Source of the DNA: an uncultured Clostridia bacterium
GTDB lineage: Bacteria > Bacillota > Clostridia > Oscillospirales > Oscillospiraceae
Assembly: GCA_946187475.1 (NCBI GenBank)
Contig: CAMHRJ010000093.1
Location: forward strand, 1-7,866
Length of the DNA: 7,866 nt
Direction: 5' to 3'
The position numbers and the translations under genes were made by a program. This document shows, one piece after another, positions 1 to 6,370 of this stretch (position 1 is its first letter; every line of letters starts with the position of its first letter). Below the pieces are notes generated by a model, which saw nothing but the letters and a program-made list of their open reading frames with translations, was not told where the DNA came from and made no database searches.

Positions 1-1884
1 GACGCGCTGCTGCGCAGACTGGAAAAACTGGAGGCTGCCCATCCGGAATTTTATGACCCGAATTCTCCCACGCAGCATGTGGGCGGTTATGCCCTGAATA
101 CCTTCGCTTCCGTGGAGCACGAGGTACCGCTGGAGAGTCTGGAGGATGTGTTTTCCATGGAAGAGCTGCGCGCCTTTGGCCAGCGCATGGACGAGTCCGT
201 TGCAGACGCGCACAGCTATGTTGTGGAGCCGAAAATTGACGGACTCAGCATGTCCCTGGAATATGAAAACGGCATGTTTGTCCGTGGTGCTACCCGGGGG
301 AACGGCACGGTTGGCGAGGATGTTACGGAGAATCTCCGCACCATCCGTAATCTTCCCCAGAAGCTGGAAAACGCGCCGGCGCGGCTCATCGTCCGGGGCG
401 AAGTCTACATGTCCGGCGAGACCTTCCGCCAGATCAACGCCGAGCGTGAGATTCGCGGGGAACAGCTTCTTGCAAATCCCCGCAACGCGGCTGCAGGTTC
501 CATTCGTCAGCAGGACCCGAAGGTGGCGGCGGAGCGCAGACTGGATATCATTATCTTCAATTTGCAGCTGGTCAGCGACCGCATTTTCGATACCCATGCG
601 GATTCTTTGGATTACCTGAAAAGCCTCGGTTTCCCGGTGGTTCCGTATCAGCACTGCGCCGATTTGGACGCATGCTGCGCGCGGGTGGACTGGATTGGCG
701 AGCATCGGGAGGAATATCCCTTTGACATCGACGGCGCTGTCATCAAGATCGACCGCCTCGATCAGCGCAGGGCGCTGGGCAGTACGGCGAAATATCCCCG
801 CTGGGCGGTGGCCTATAAGTATCCGCCGGAGAAGAAGGAAAGCGTCGTGCGCCAGATCGTGGTGCAGGTTGGCCGCACCGGCGTCCTGACGCCCAAGGCC
901 GTCATCGACCCGGTCCGACTGGCGGGAACCACCGTCACCAATGCCACGCTGCACAATCAGGATTTCATCGATAAGCTGGACCTGCGTCTGGGCGACACCG
1001 TTCTGGTGCAGAAGGCAGGGGAGATCATTCCCGAGGTCCTGTCGGTTAATAAGGCCAAACGGCCAGAGGGGACGGAGCCTTATCACATGCCTATGGTCTG
1101 TCCGGAATGCGGCGCACCGGTGGAGCGGGATGAGGACGGTGTGGCCTTGCGCTGCACCGGAGCCGAATGCCCTGCCCAGCGACTGCGGAACATCGTTCAC
1201 TTTGCCTCCCGGGACGCTATGGACATCGACGGACTGGGCGTCAGTCTCTGTGAGGCGCTGATCAAAGCCGGACTGGTGAACTCTCCGGCGGAGCTTTACT
1301 ATCTGGAGCCCCAGAGCGTTGCCAATCTGGAGCGCATGGGCCGCAAGAGCGCGGAAAACCTCATTGCTGCCCTGGAGAAGAGCAAGGAAAACGGCCTTGC
1401 GAAGCTCCTGTGCGCCTTTGGCATCCGCCAGGTGGGCTCCAAGGCGGGCAAGGTGCTGGCGCAGCATTATGCCACGCTGGACGAGCTCATGGACGCAACG
1501 GAGCTGGAGCTGATGACTATCCCGGACATTGGTCCCACTACGGCGGCTTTCCTGCGGGATTGGTTCGATTCACCCCAGTCTCAGCACCAGATTCAGCTGC
1601 TCCGGGAGGCGGGCGTGAGCTTTGCCTCAAAAGAGCAGGTGACGGATACCCGCTTTGCGGGCAAGACCTTTGTGCTCACCGGTACTCTGGAGCATTTCAC
1701 CCGGAACGAGGCTGCGGCGATCATCGAGAAATTCGGCGGTAAAACCTCCGGTTCGGTCTCCAAGAAGACCAGCTATCTGCTGGCGGGAGAGAATACCGGC
1801 TCCAAGTATCAAAAGGCGGTCGATCTGGGCGTTCCGATCCTCTCGGAGGCGGAATTCCTGGAGATGATAAAGGAGGAGCGCTGA
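1..1884 (+). CDS. ligA: NAD+-dependent DNA ligase LigA (5' partial)
   Basis: LigA seals 3'-OH/5'-phosphate nicks in replication and repair, using NAD+ to adenylate an active-site lysine. The frame is open from base 1, and the first codons already read as LigA N-terminal sequence ending in SPTQHVGGYA. The GTG at 79 is therefore not the start; roughly 37-40 residues lie outside the window. Using window codon numbers, the nucleotidyltransferase domain shows the adenylation motif KIDG with Lys78 (bases 232-243), RGEVY with Glu134, DGAVIK with Lys249 and YKYP with Lys273, matching E. coli K115, E173, K290 and K314. An OB fold (VQVGRTGVLTP, LRLGDTVLVQKAGEIIPEV) follows. Next comes a four-Cys zinc finger, C-X2-C-X14-C-X4-C, at 1099-1170. 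Helix-hairpin-helix repeats occupy about 1200-1560, and a C-terminal BRCT domain starts near 1651. The TGA at 1882-1884 overlaps the tatD ATG by one base. All expected domains are present and nothing looks damaged. Confidence 0.97.
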   Translation, partial: DALLRRLEKLEAAHPEFYDPNSPTQHVGGYALNTFASVEHEVPLESLEDVFSMEELRAFGQRMDESVADAHSYVVEPKIDGLSMSLEYENGMFVRGATRGNGTVGEDVTENLRTIRNLPQKLENAPARLIVRGEVYMSGETFRQINAEREIRGEQLLANPRNAAAGSIRQQDPKVAAERRLDIIIFNLQLVSDRIFDTHADSLDYLKSLGFPVVPYQHCADLDACCARVDWIGEHREEYPFDIDGAVIKIDRLDQRRALGSTAKYPRWAVAYKYPPEKKESVVRQIVVQVGRTGVLTPKAVIDPVRLAGTTVTNATLHNQDFIDKLDLRLGDTVLVQKAGEIIPEVLSVNKAKRPEGTEPYHMPMVCPECGAPVERDEDGVALRCTGAECPAQRLRNIVHFASRDAMDIDGLGVSLCEALIKAGLVNSPAELYYLEPQSVANLERMGRKSAENLIAALEKSKENGLAKLLCAFGIRQVGSKAGKVLAQHYATLDELMDATELELMTIPDIGPTTAAFLRDWFDSPQSQHQIQLLREAGVSFASKEQVTDTRFAGKTFVLTGTLEHFTRNEAAAIIEKFGGKTSGSVSKKTSYLLAGENTGSKYQKAVDLGVPILSEAEFLEMIKEER

Positions 1885-2654
1885 TGTATTTCGATACCCA
1901 CGCTCATTACGACAGCTCCAAATTTCAGGAAGATCGGGATGAAGTTCTGCGCGCGGTTTATGACGCGGGCGTCACGCTGATCGTGGACCCTGGCGATACC
2001 GTGGAGCGCTCCAAAAACGCCGTGGCTCTGGCTCAGAAGTGCGGTCATGTCTATGCCGCCGTCGGTGTTCATCCCGAGGAATGGGAAACCTGGACTGACA
2101 CCAGCATTGCGGAACTGCGTACACTTGCACAGCAGCCCAAGGTGGTTGCCATCGGCGAGATCGGGCTGGATTATTATTGGGATAAGGAGCACATAGAGCT
2201 GCAAAAAACCATGTTCCGCGCCCAGATCGAACTGGCGCTGGAGCTGGATCTGCCCATCATCGTTCATGACCGGGAAGCCCATGGCGACTGCCTCGCCATC
2301 GCGCTGGATTACCCGGCGCTGCGCGGTGTGTTCCACTGCTTTTCCGGCAGCGCCGAAATGGCAAAAGAACTTTTGAAGCGGGGCTGGTATCTGGGATTTG
2401 ACGGGCCGATCACCTATAAAAACGCTGTGAAGGCGTTGGAGGTCATTCGCGTCTGCCCCCGGGACCGCATGCTGCTGGAGACGGATTCGCCCTATCTCAG
2501 TCCGGTGCCCAATCGCGGCAAGCGCAACGATTCCCGGAATCTGCCCTACATTGCCGAAGTCATTGCCCGCGAGGCGGGAATGACCCTGGAAGAAGTTGCT
2601 TCCCAGACCATGGAAAACGGAAAGAGACTTTTTCGGATTGGAGAGATCGCATGA
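1884..2654 (+). CDS. tatD: TatD-family metal-dependent hydrolase/DNase
   Basis: This 256-residue amidohydrolase-fold protein is of normal length for TatD/YcfH enzymes. These are cytoplasmic divalent-metal-dependent deoxyribonucleases; E. coli TatD has 3'-5' exonuclease activity linked to repair. Metal ligands are visible in order: His6 and His8 in FDTHAHYD, Glu92 in GEIGLDYY, His128 in PIIVHD, His151 in FHCFSGS and Asp201 in LETDSPYLSP. The last motif is the family C-terminal signature. The start is fixed by a strong Shine-Dalgarno AAGGAGG at 1870-1876, seven bases before the ATG. That ATG shares one base with the ligA stop, so translation is coupled. The stop overlaps the next gene's start as ATGA. 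Position between a ligase and mutS2 supports a DNA-maintenance role, but the substrate cannot be told from sequence, because TatD paralogues also act on other substrates (for example D-aminoacyl-tRNA in some lineages). Family call is secure; exact role is inferred. Confidence 0.95.
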   Translation: MYFDTHAHYDSSKFQEDRDEVLRAVYDAGVTLIVDPGDTVERSKNAVALAQKCGHVYAAVGVHPEEWETWTDTSIAELRTLAQQPKVVAIGEIGLDYYWDKEHIELQKTMFRAQIELALELDLPIIVHDREAHGDCLAIALDYPALRGVFHCFSGSAEMAKELLKRGWYLGFDGPITYKNAVKALEVIRVCPRDRMLLETDSPYLSPVPNRGKRNDSRNLPYIAEVIAREAGMTLEEVASQTMENGKRLFRIGEIA

Positions 2655-3439
2655 GAAGCTTACATCTGACCGGCGCGCCAAATACCCGGGATCTGGGCGG
2701 TCTCCAAACCCGCGACGGACGCACCGTGCGCTCCGGGCGAATTCTCCGCAGCGGAAAACTGGAGTTTCTGACGGAGGCGGATTGCGAGATTCTGAAGTCG
2801 GTGGCTCTGCGCACTGTGGTGGACTTCCGCACTGCCAAAGAGATGCGGGAAATGCCGGATGTGGTGATTCCCGGTGTGGAATACGTCTCCTGTCCGATTC
2901 TGGAGGAGATGTCCGGCATCACCCGGGAGACTGCTGCTGACGAGATTCCGCCCTATTACCGGGCTGCCATGGCCGCAGGCTACGAGGCGGAGGACCGCAT
3001 GACCCATCTGTATCTGCCGCTGGTGGAGGGGGAGTACAGTCTCACGCATTATCAGCAGTTTCTGGATTTGGTCCTGCGCCACGAGGATGGCGCGCTGCTC
3101 TACCACTGCACCGCCGGAAAAGACCGGGTCGGTGTGGCCACCATGCTGATTCTGACGGCGCTGGGCGTGGATCGGGAGACCATTCTGGAGGATTATCTTC
3201 TGACGAACCAATACACTGCTCAGGAGCTGGAGGAAGCGGTGCAAAGGGGAAAGCAGTATTCTGACGACCCATCGCTGGAATATGCCATTCGCGCCTTCGA
3301 CTCTGCCCGGGAGCGGTATCTCCGCCGGGCGTGGCAGTCCATTGACGAGCGCTATGGAAGCGTAGAGACCTTTATGACGGAGCTGCTGGATTTCGGGGAA
3401 GAAAAGCAGGCCGCTCTGCGGGAGAAGTATTTAAGATGA
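2651..3439 (+). CDS. Tyrosine/dual-specificity protein phosphatase (IphP/MptpB-like)
   Basis: This 262-residue protein belongs to the tyrosine-phosphatase superfamily branch that includes Nostoc IphP and Mycobacterium PtpB (Pfam Tyr_phosphatase3 type). The N-terminus carries the family signature NTRDLGGLQT near residue 11, then GRTVRSGRILRSGKL near 23-37 and VVDFRTAKE near 56. The catalytic P-loop is HCTAGKDRVG, with nucleophile Cys153 and phosphate-binding Arg159; the AGKDR form resembles PtpB, which can also dephosphorylate phosphoinositides. There is no signal peptide or membrane segment, so a cytoplasmic location is expected. The ATG at 2651 overlaps the tatD stop by four bases and has GGAGAG at 2640-2645, five bases upstream. 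Its own TGA overlaps the mutS2 ATG in the same way. It is thus locked into the ligA-tatD-mutS2 operon, though the substrate is unknown. Phosphotyrosine protein or small phosphorylated metabolite are both possible. Confidence 0.9.
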   Translation: MRSLHLTGAPNTRDLGGLQTRDGRTVRSGRILRSGKLEFLTEADCEILKSVALRTVVDFRTAKEMREMPDVVIPGVEYVSCPILEEMSGITRETAADEIPPYYRAAMAAGYEAEDRMTHLYLPLVEGEYSLTHYQQFLDLVLRHEDGALLYHCTAGKDRVGVATMLILTALGVDRETILEDYLLTNQYTAQELEEAVQRGKQYSDDPSLEYAIRAFDSARERYLRRAWQSIDERYGSVETFMTELLDFGEEKQAALREKYLR

Positions 3440-4638
3440 AAGAACAATCACTGAAATCATTGCATACGCTGGAGCTGGACGCGGTTTTGGATTTGCTGGC
3501 TGCCGAAGCCTCCAGCCAGGCCGCCCGGGAGGAAGCAAAAATGCTGCGGCCCTCCGGCAGCAAAATGGAAGTCGAACGCCGATTGAATGAAACCTCTGCA
3601 GCTGCCCAGCTGATGGTGGTCAGCGGCAGTCCGTCTTTCTCCGGCGTGAAGGATGTCCGCGCATCGCTGCAGCGGTCGGACATGGGCGGCGTGCTGAATA
3701 CACGGGAGCTGCTGGATGTGGCCGGCGTGCTCAGTGCGGCCCGGGTCGTGCGGGCATACGGCAGCGCCGACCGGAAGGAAAAGACCTGCATCGATTATCT
3801 GTTTCATTCTCTCCAGCCCAATCGGTTCCTGGAGGAAAAGATCACCGGCTCCATCGTGGGCGAGGACGAGATCGCGGACGCTGCCAGCTCGGAGCTGGCT
3901 TCCATCCGTCGTCTGATTCGTGCGGCCAGCGCACGAGTGCACGATGCGCTGCAAAAGATCATTTCTTCGCCCAGCTACGCCAAGGCCCTGCAGGAGCCCA
4001 TCATCACCATGCGCTCCGAGCGGTATGTGGTGCCCGTGAAGGCAGAGCATAAGGGCGCGGTGCCCGGTCTGGTGCACGACGTCTCCAGCTCCGGCGCGAC
4101 GCTCTTCATCGAGCCTATGGCGGCGGTGAAGGCAAACAACGAGCTGCGGGAGCTGCGCTCCAAGGAGAAGACAGAGATTGAGCGCATCCTCGCGGAGCTC
4201 AGCGCGGACTGTGCTGCCCACCGGGAGGACATCGCCACCAACTTTGATCTGCTGGTGAAGCTGGATTTGATCTTTGCCAAGGCAAAGCTTGCCTACAAGC
4301 TGGACTGCACCGCCCCGGAGCTGAAGGAAAAGGGCGTCCTGCTGCGCAGAGCCCGGCATCCGCTGATTCCCAAGGACACCGTGGTTCCCATCGATGTGGA
4401 GCTGGGCGCGGACTTTGACACCCTGGTCATCACCGGCCCCAACACCGGCGGCAAGACCGTCACCTTGAAAACCGTCGGCCTGCTGGCAGTGATGGCCCAG
4501 TGCGGCCTGCACATTCCCGCTGCCGATGGCAGCGGTGTTCGAGGAGATCATGGCGGACATCGGCGACGAGCAGAGTATCGAACAGAGTCTCTCCACCTTC
4601 TCGGCGCACATGACCAACATCGTCCGTATTCTCAATGA
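3436..4638 (+). CDS. mutS2: MutS2 N-terminal fragment (core/lever/clamp and Walker A)
   Basis: This 400-codon frame is the upstream part of the broken mutS2. It opens with KSLHTLELDAVLDLLAAEA, the usual MutS2 beginning, and continues through the helical core. A conserved region follows at about 4060-4170, reading LVHDVSSSGATLFIEP then NNELREL; it is highly characteristic of MutS2. The ATPase domain begins with ARHPLIP near 4350 and carries the Walker A loop GPNTGGKT at 4435-4458, then LKTVGLLAVMAQCGLHIPA. Authentic sequence ends at Ser366 (4531-4533). Residues 367-400 are arginine/histidine-rich, show no family resemblance and are the expected product of reading out of frame. The product would lack Walker B, the ABC signature and the Smr domain, so it would probably be unstable or inactive. 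Confidence 0.85.
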   Translation: MKEQSLKSLHTLELDAVLDLLAAEASSQAAREEAKMLRPSGSKMEVERRLNETSAAAQLMVVSGSPSFSGVKDVRASLQRSDMGGVLNTRELLDVAGVLSAARVVRAYGSADRKEKTCIDYLFHSLQPNRFLEEKITGSIVGEDEIADAASSELASIRRLIRAASARVHDALQKIISSPSYAKALQEPIITMRSERYVVPVKAEHKGAVPGLVHDVSSSGATLFIEPMAAVKANNELRELRSKEKTEIERILAELSADCAAHREDIATNFDLLVKLDLIFAKAKLAYKLDCTAPELKEKGVLLRRARHPLIPKDTVVPIDVELGADFDTLVITGPNTGGKTVTLKTVGLLAVMAQCGLHIPAADGSGVRGDHGGHRRRAEYRTESLHLLGAHDQHRPYSQ

Positions 4639-5809
4639 ATGCGACGACCGGTCTCTGATCCTCTTTGACGAGCTGGGCGCCGGTACCGACCCCACCGAGG
4701 GCGCGGCGCTGGCCATCTCCGTCATCGAGCGCGCCCGCCAGTGCGGCGCCACCATCGCGGCCACCACCCACTATACGGAGCTGAAGGTCTATGCCACGAC
4801 GCAGCCCGGCGTCATGAACGCCTCCTGTGAGTTTGACGTGGAGTCTCTGCGCCCGACGTACCATTTGCTCATTGGCATTCCCGGCAAGTCCAATGCCTTT
4901 GCCATTGCCCAGCGCCTGGGTCTGGATATGGACGTGATCGAAGACGCCAAGCGCCGGGTCGGCACGGAGAGCGCCACCTTCGAAGCTACCATCGAAAAGC
5001 TGGAACAGGTGCGCCAGATGCTGGACAGAGACCGGAACGAGGTGGCTGACAAGCTGCGCACGGCGGAAGCCGAACGGAAGAAGGCTGCCCAGCTGCGGGC
5101 AGAGTTGTCTGTGCGGCTGGAGAAGGCGGATGAGAAGGCTCGCCGGGACGCGGAGCGTATTCTTGCTGATGCCCGCCGCACTGCGGAGGATGTGTTCCAG
5201 GAGCTGGAGAACATCCGCAAGATGGAGAAGAACAACGCCGACCATCACCAGGCGAACGAAGCCCGCGCCGCGCTGCGCCGGAAGCTGAATCTGGCCGAGG
5301 AAGAAGCCGCTGCTGCCGCCCAGCAGAAGCTGCCGGAGGAGAAGAAAGTCTCGTCTCGTCCGGTGAAGGCGGGGGACACCGTAGAACTGCTCTCTCTGGG
5401 CGTGAAGGGTACGGTCACCGCCGTTTCGGCCGACCGGGTACTCACGGTACGTGCCGGTATCATGAACGTCACCGCCAAGGAAAGCGAGGTCTATCTCGTG
5501 GAGGGCGCAAAGCCCGTGCAGGTGATCTCTTCCTCCGGAAAGCCCGCCAAGCTCCGTCAGGCAACTGCCGCCAGCGAGATCGATCTGCGGGGCATGGAAC
5601 GGTTCGAAGCCATTGACGCCGCGGAGCGTTTTCTGGATGCCGCCGTCATGGCGAAGCTCAAGGAGGTTCGCATCATCCACGGCAAAGGCACCGGCGTTCT
5701 GCGTCAGGCGATCCAGACCGAGCTGAAGAAAAACAAGGCAGTCAAGTCCTTCCGTCTGGGCCGTTACGGCGAGGGCGAGAGTGGCGTTACCGTGGTGGAA
5801 CTGAAGTAA
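4526..5809 (+). CDS. mutS2: MutS2 C-terminal fragment (Walker B, coiled coil, KOW, Smr)
   Basis: This is the downstream part of the broken mutS2. Using numbering from the ATG at 4526 (427 codons), it holds the MutS-family signature SIEQSLSTFSAHM at 17-29, Walker B LILFDE with Asp48/Glu49 (4655-4672), and the H-loop TTHYTE around His82. A long charged coiled coil spans about 150-265. A KOW-like barrel covers about 279-325 (AGDTVELLSLGVKGTV). The Smr domain at 350-427 contains DLRG (5582-5593) and HGKGTG (from 5678). The C-terminus is complete. The ATG lies inside what was coding sequence, overlaps the other fragment, and has no Shine-Dalgarno upstream (the preceding bases are cattcccgctgccg). 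Independent translation is therefore doubtful and the real fragment boundary is about 4535. Confidence 0.8.
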   Translation: MAAVFEEIMADIGDEQSIEQSLSTFSAHMTNIVRILNECDDRSLILFDELGAGTDPTEGAALAISVIERARQCGATIAATTHYTELKVYATTQPGVMNASCEFDVESLRPTYHLLIGIPGKSNAFAIAQRLGLDMDVIEDAKRRVGTESATFEATIEKLEQVRQMLDRDRNEVADKLRTAEAERKKAAQLRAELSVRLEKADEKARRDAERILADARRTAEDVFQELENIRKMEKNNADHHQANEARAALRRKLNLAEEEAAAAAQQKLPEEKKVSSRPVKAGDTVELLSLGVKGTVTAVSADRVLTVRAGIMNVTAKESEVYLVEGAKPVQVISSSGKPAKLRQATAASEIDLRGMERFEAIDAAERFLDAAVMAKLKEVRIIHGKGTGVLRQAIQTELKKNKAVKSFRLGRYGEGESGVTVVELK

Positions 5810-5858
5810 AAATTGCCATTTTGGCGGCTGTGATGAATCCCTTGGGAAGAAACGCTCT

Positions 5859-5906
5859 GATTTCGTGGAAAAACTGTTAAAAATCAAAATCCATCCTGAC
5901 GAAATC
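5859..5906. repeat. Imperfect dyad upstream of the HPr promoter
   Basis: GATTTCGT at 5859-5866 is the exact reverse complement of ACGAAATC at 5899-5906, with 32 AT-rich bases between the arms. It lies in the intergenic region between mutS2 and the HPr gene, ending about 33 bases before the -35 box. The loop is long and there is no following T tract, so it is not an intrinsic terminator. It could be a pair of operator half-sites or a chance match; an 8-base repeat in 200 bases is weak evidence. Apart from this and the promoter I see nothing convincing in 5810-6018. Confidence 0.25.
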
Positions 5907-5938
5907 GCTGTGCAATTATACGAAAAAGAAAAAAGCAG

Positions 5939-5967
5939 TTGACGATACGACCGGATTTTGATAAAAT
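5939..5967 (+). promoter_or_regulatory. SigA-type extended -10 promoter for the HPr gene
   Basis: A -35 box TTGACG (5939-5944) is followed after exactly 17 bases by the -10 hexamer TAAAAT (5962-5967). The -10 is preceded by TGa, an extended -10. Each hexamer differs from consensus at one position and the spacing is optimal, so this should be a strong vegetative promoter. A transcription start near 5974 is predicted, giving a leader of about 45 bases before the HPr start codon. An A-rich stretch (about 5921-5934) directly upstream resembles an UP element. Call made from the sequence pattern only. Confidence 0.85.
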
Positions 5968-6004
5968 CACACTATCGAAGAAGAATTAATTTCTGCGCAT
6001 ATAT

Positions 6005-6010
6005 AAGGAG
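6005..6010 (+). promoter_or_regulatory. Ribosome-binding site that decides the HPr start
   Basis: AAGGAG at 6005-6010 is followed by two in-frame ATG codons, at 6013 (2 bases downstream) and 6019 (8 bases downstream). Only the second has a workable spacing. It also gives a protein in which the active histidine falls at position 15 and the regulatory serine at 46, the standard HPr numbering. Confidence 0.85.
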
Positions 6011-6018
6011 CGATGAAC

Positions 6019-6282
6019 ATGATTACCAAGGAAGCTGTCATCAACAATCAGGTTGGCCTGCATGCACGGCCCGCGACTTTCTTCATCCAGAAGGCGAACG
6101 AGTTCAAGAGCAGCATCTGGATCGAGAAGGACGAGCGCCGCGTCAACGCCAAGAGCCTGCTCGGCGTGCTTTCCCTCGGCATCGTCAAGGGCACCGTCGT
6201 CACCCTCGTGGCGGACGGCACCGACGAGGTGGAGGCCATCGACACGCTGGTCGCTCTGATCAACTCCGATTTCGAGGAGTAA
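6019..6282 (+). CDS. ptsH: HPr phosphocarrier protein
   Basis: HPr is the small cytoplasmic phosphocarrier of the sugar phosphotransferase system. EI phosphorylates it on a histidine for sugar uptake. In Gram-positives HPr kinase phosphorylates it on a serine, making it the CcpA corepressor. The 87-residue product has normal family length. GLHARPA places the phosphorylatable His15 beside Arg17, and NAKSLLGVLSL places Ser46 in the HPr-kinase site. Keeping both sites argues against a Crh-type protein, which lacks His15. The start at 6019 is preferred over 6013 on ribosome-site spacing. The gene has its own strong promoter and a terminator 18 bases after its stop, so it can be a monocistronic unit. 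No ptsI (enzyme I) is next to it in the window. Such an isolated HPr may serve mainly in regulation, but that is inference. Confidence 0.95.
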   Translation: MITKEAVINNQVGLHARPATFFIQKANEFKSSIWIEKDERRVNAKSLLGVLSLGIVKGTVVTLVADGTDEVEAIDTLVALINSDFEE

Positions 6283-6300
6283 GCTCAATCAATCCAATGG

Positions 6301-6331
6301 ACAGGGACGTGTAGCTGCACGTCCCTGTTTT
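6301..6331 (+). terminator. Intrinsic terminator after the HPr gene
   Basis: ACAGGGACGT (6301-6310) pairs perfectly with ACGTCCCTGT (6319-6328). An extra G-C pair (6311/6318) gives an 11-bp stem with a 6-base loop. A short run of four T (6328-6331) follows. It begins 18 bases after the HPr stop. The T tract is short, so termination may be incomplete, leaving some readthrough into uvrC. There is no A tract on the upstream side, so it works in the + direction only. Confidence 0.85.
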
Positions 6332-6353
6332 CGATGTTCAAAACTTGCTGCGC

Positions 6354-6363
6354 AGGAGGGAGG
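6354..6363 (+). promoter_or_regulatory. Ribosome-binding site of uvrC
   Basis: AGGAGGGAGG contains two overlapping Shine-Dalgarno-like cores. The downstream core (GGGAGG, ending 6363) lies 7 bases before the ATG at 6371. The ATG at 6364 directly abuts the motif and is in another frame, so it is not the start. Confidence 0.8.
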
Positions 6364-6370
6364 ATGTGCC

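Larger units (their letters stand above)
3436..5809 (+). pseudogene. mutS2: MutS2 (frameshifted: whole locus)
   Basis: MutS2 is a homodimeric ABC-type ATPase without the mismatch-binding domain. It carries a C-terminal Smr nuclease domain and is reported to limit or process recombination (Helicobacter, Bacillus) and to act on collided ribosomes (Bacillus). Bases 3436-4533 read as MutS2 residues 1-366 in one frame, ending HIPAADGS just past Walker A. From base 4535 the homology continues as VFEEIMADIGDEQ in the next frame and runs to a proper C-terminus at the TAA, 5807-5809. Joined, the two parts give about 790 residues, close to the usual size (B. subtilis about 785). As written, translation from 3436 adds 34 unrelated residues and stops at 4636-4638. 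The frame change separates Walker A from the signature, Walker B, KOW and Smr parts, so a functional ATPase is not expected. A sequencing or assembly error remains possible. ATG 3436 overlaps the phosphatase stop (ATGA), with GGAGAA at 3421-3426. Confidence 0.9.

Noticed and set aside
79..1884. GTG at 79 as the start of ligA
   Set aside because: The frame is open to base 1 and the 26 upstream codons already match the LigA N-terminus; the gene is cut by the window edge.
4525..4545. Programmed +1 frameshift in mutS2
   Set aside because: There is no stop codon or slow codon at the shift point, no internal Shine-Dalgarno such as in prfB, and the missing residues point to a deletion, not to recoding.
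5815..5825. GCCA-TTT-TGGC hairpin right after mutS2 as a terminator
   Set aside because: The stem is only 4 bp and no T tract follows.
4460..5887. Long reverse-strand open frame (475 codons) opposite mutS2, and similar ones at 3457-4767, 1809-2681 and 6566-7798
   Set aside because: These are the mirror of GC-rich coding sequence on the + strand. Their translations show no recognisable domains, while the + frames carry clear family motifs.
5958..6314. 118-codon + frame starting at ATG 5958
   Set aside because: It begins inside the promoter, has no ribosome site and overlaps the HPr gene in another frame; it is a shadow of HPr.
6364..6366. ATG at 6364 as the uvrC start
   Set aside because: It is in a different frame from UvrC and directly abuts the ribosome-binding site.
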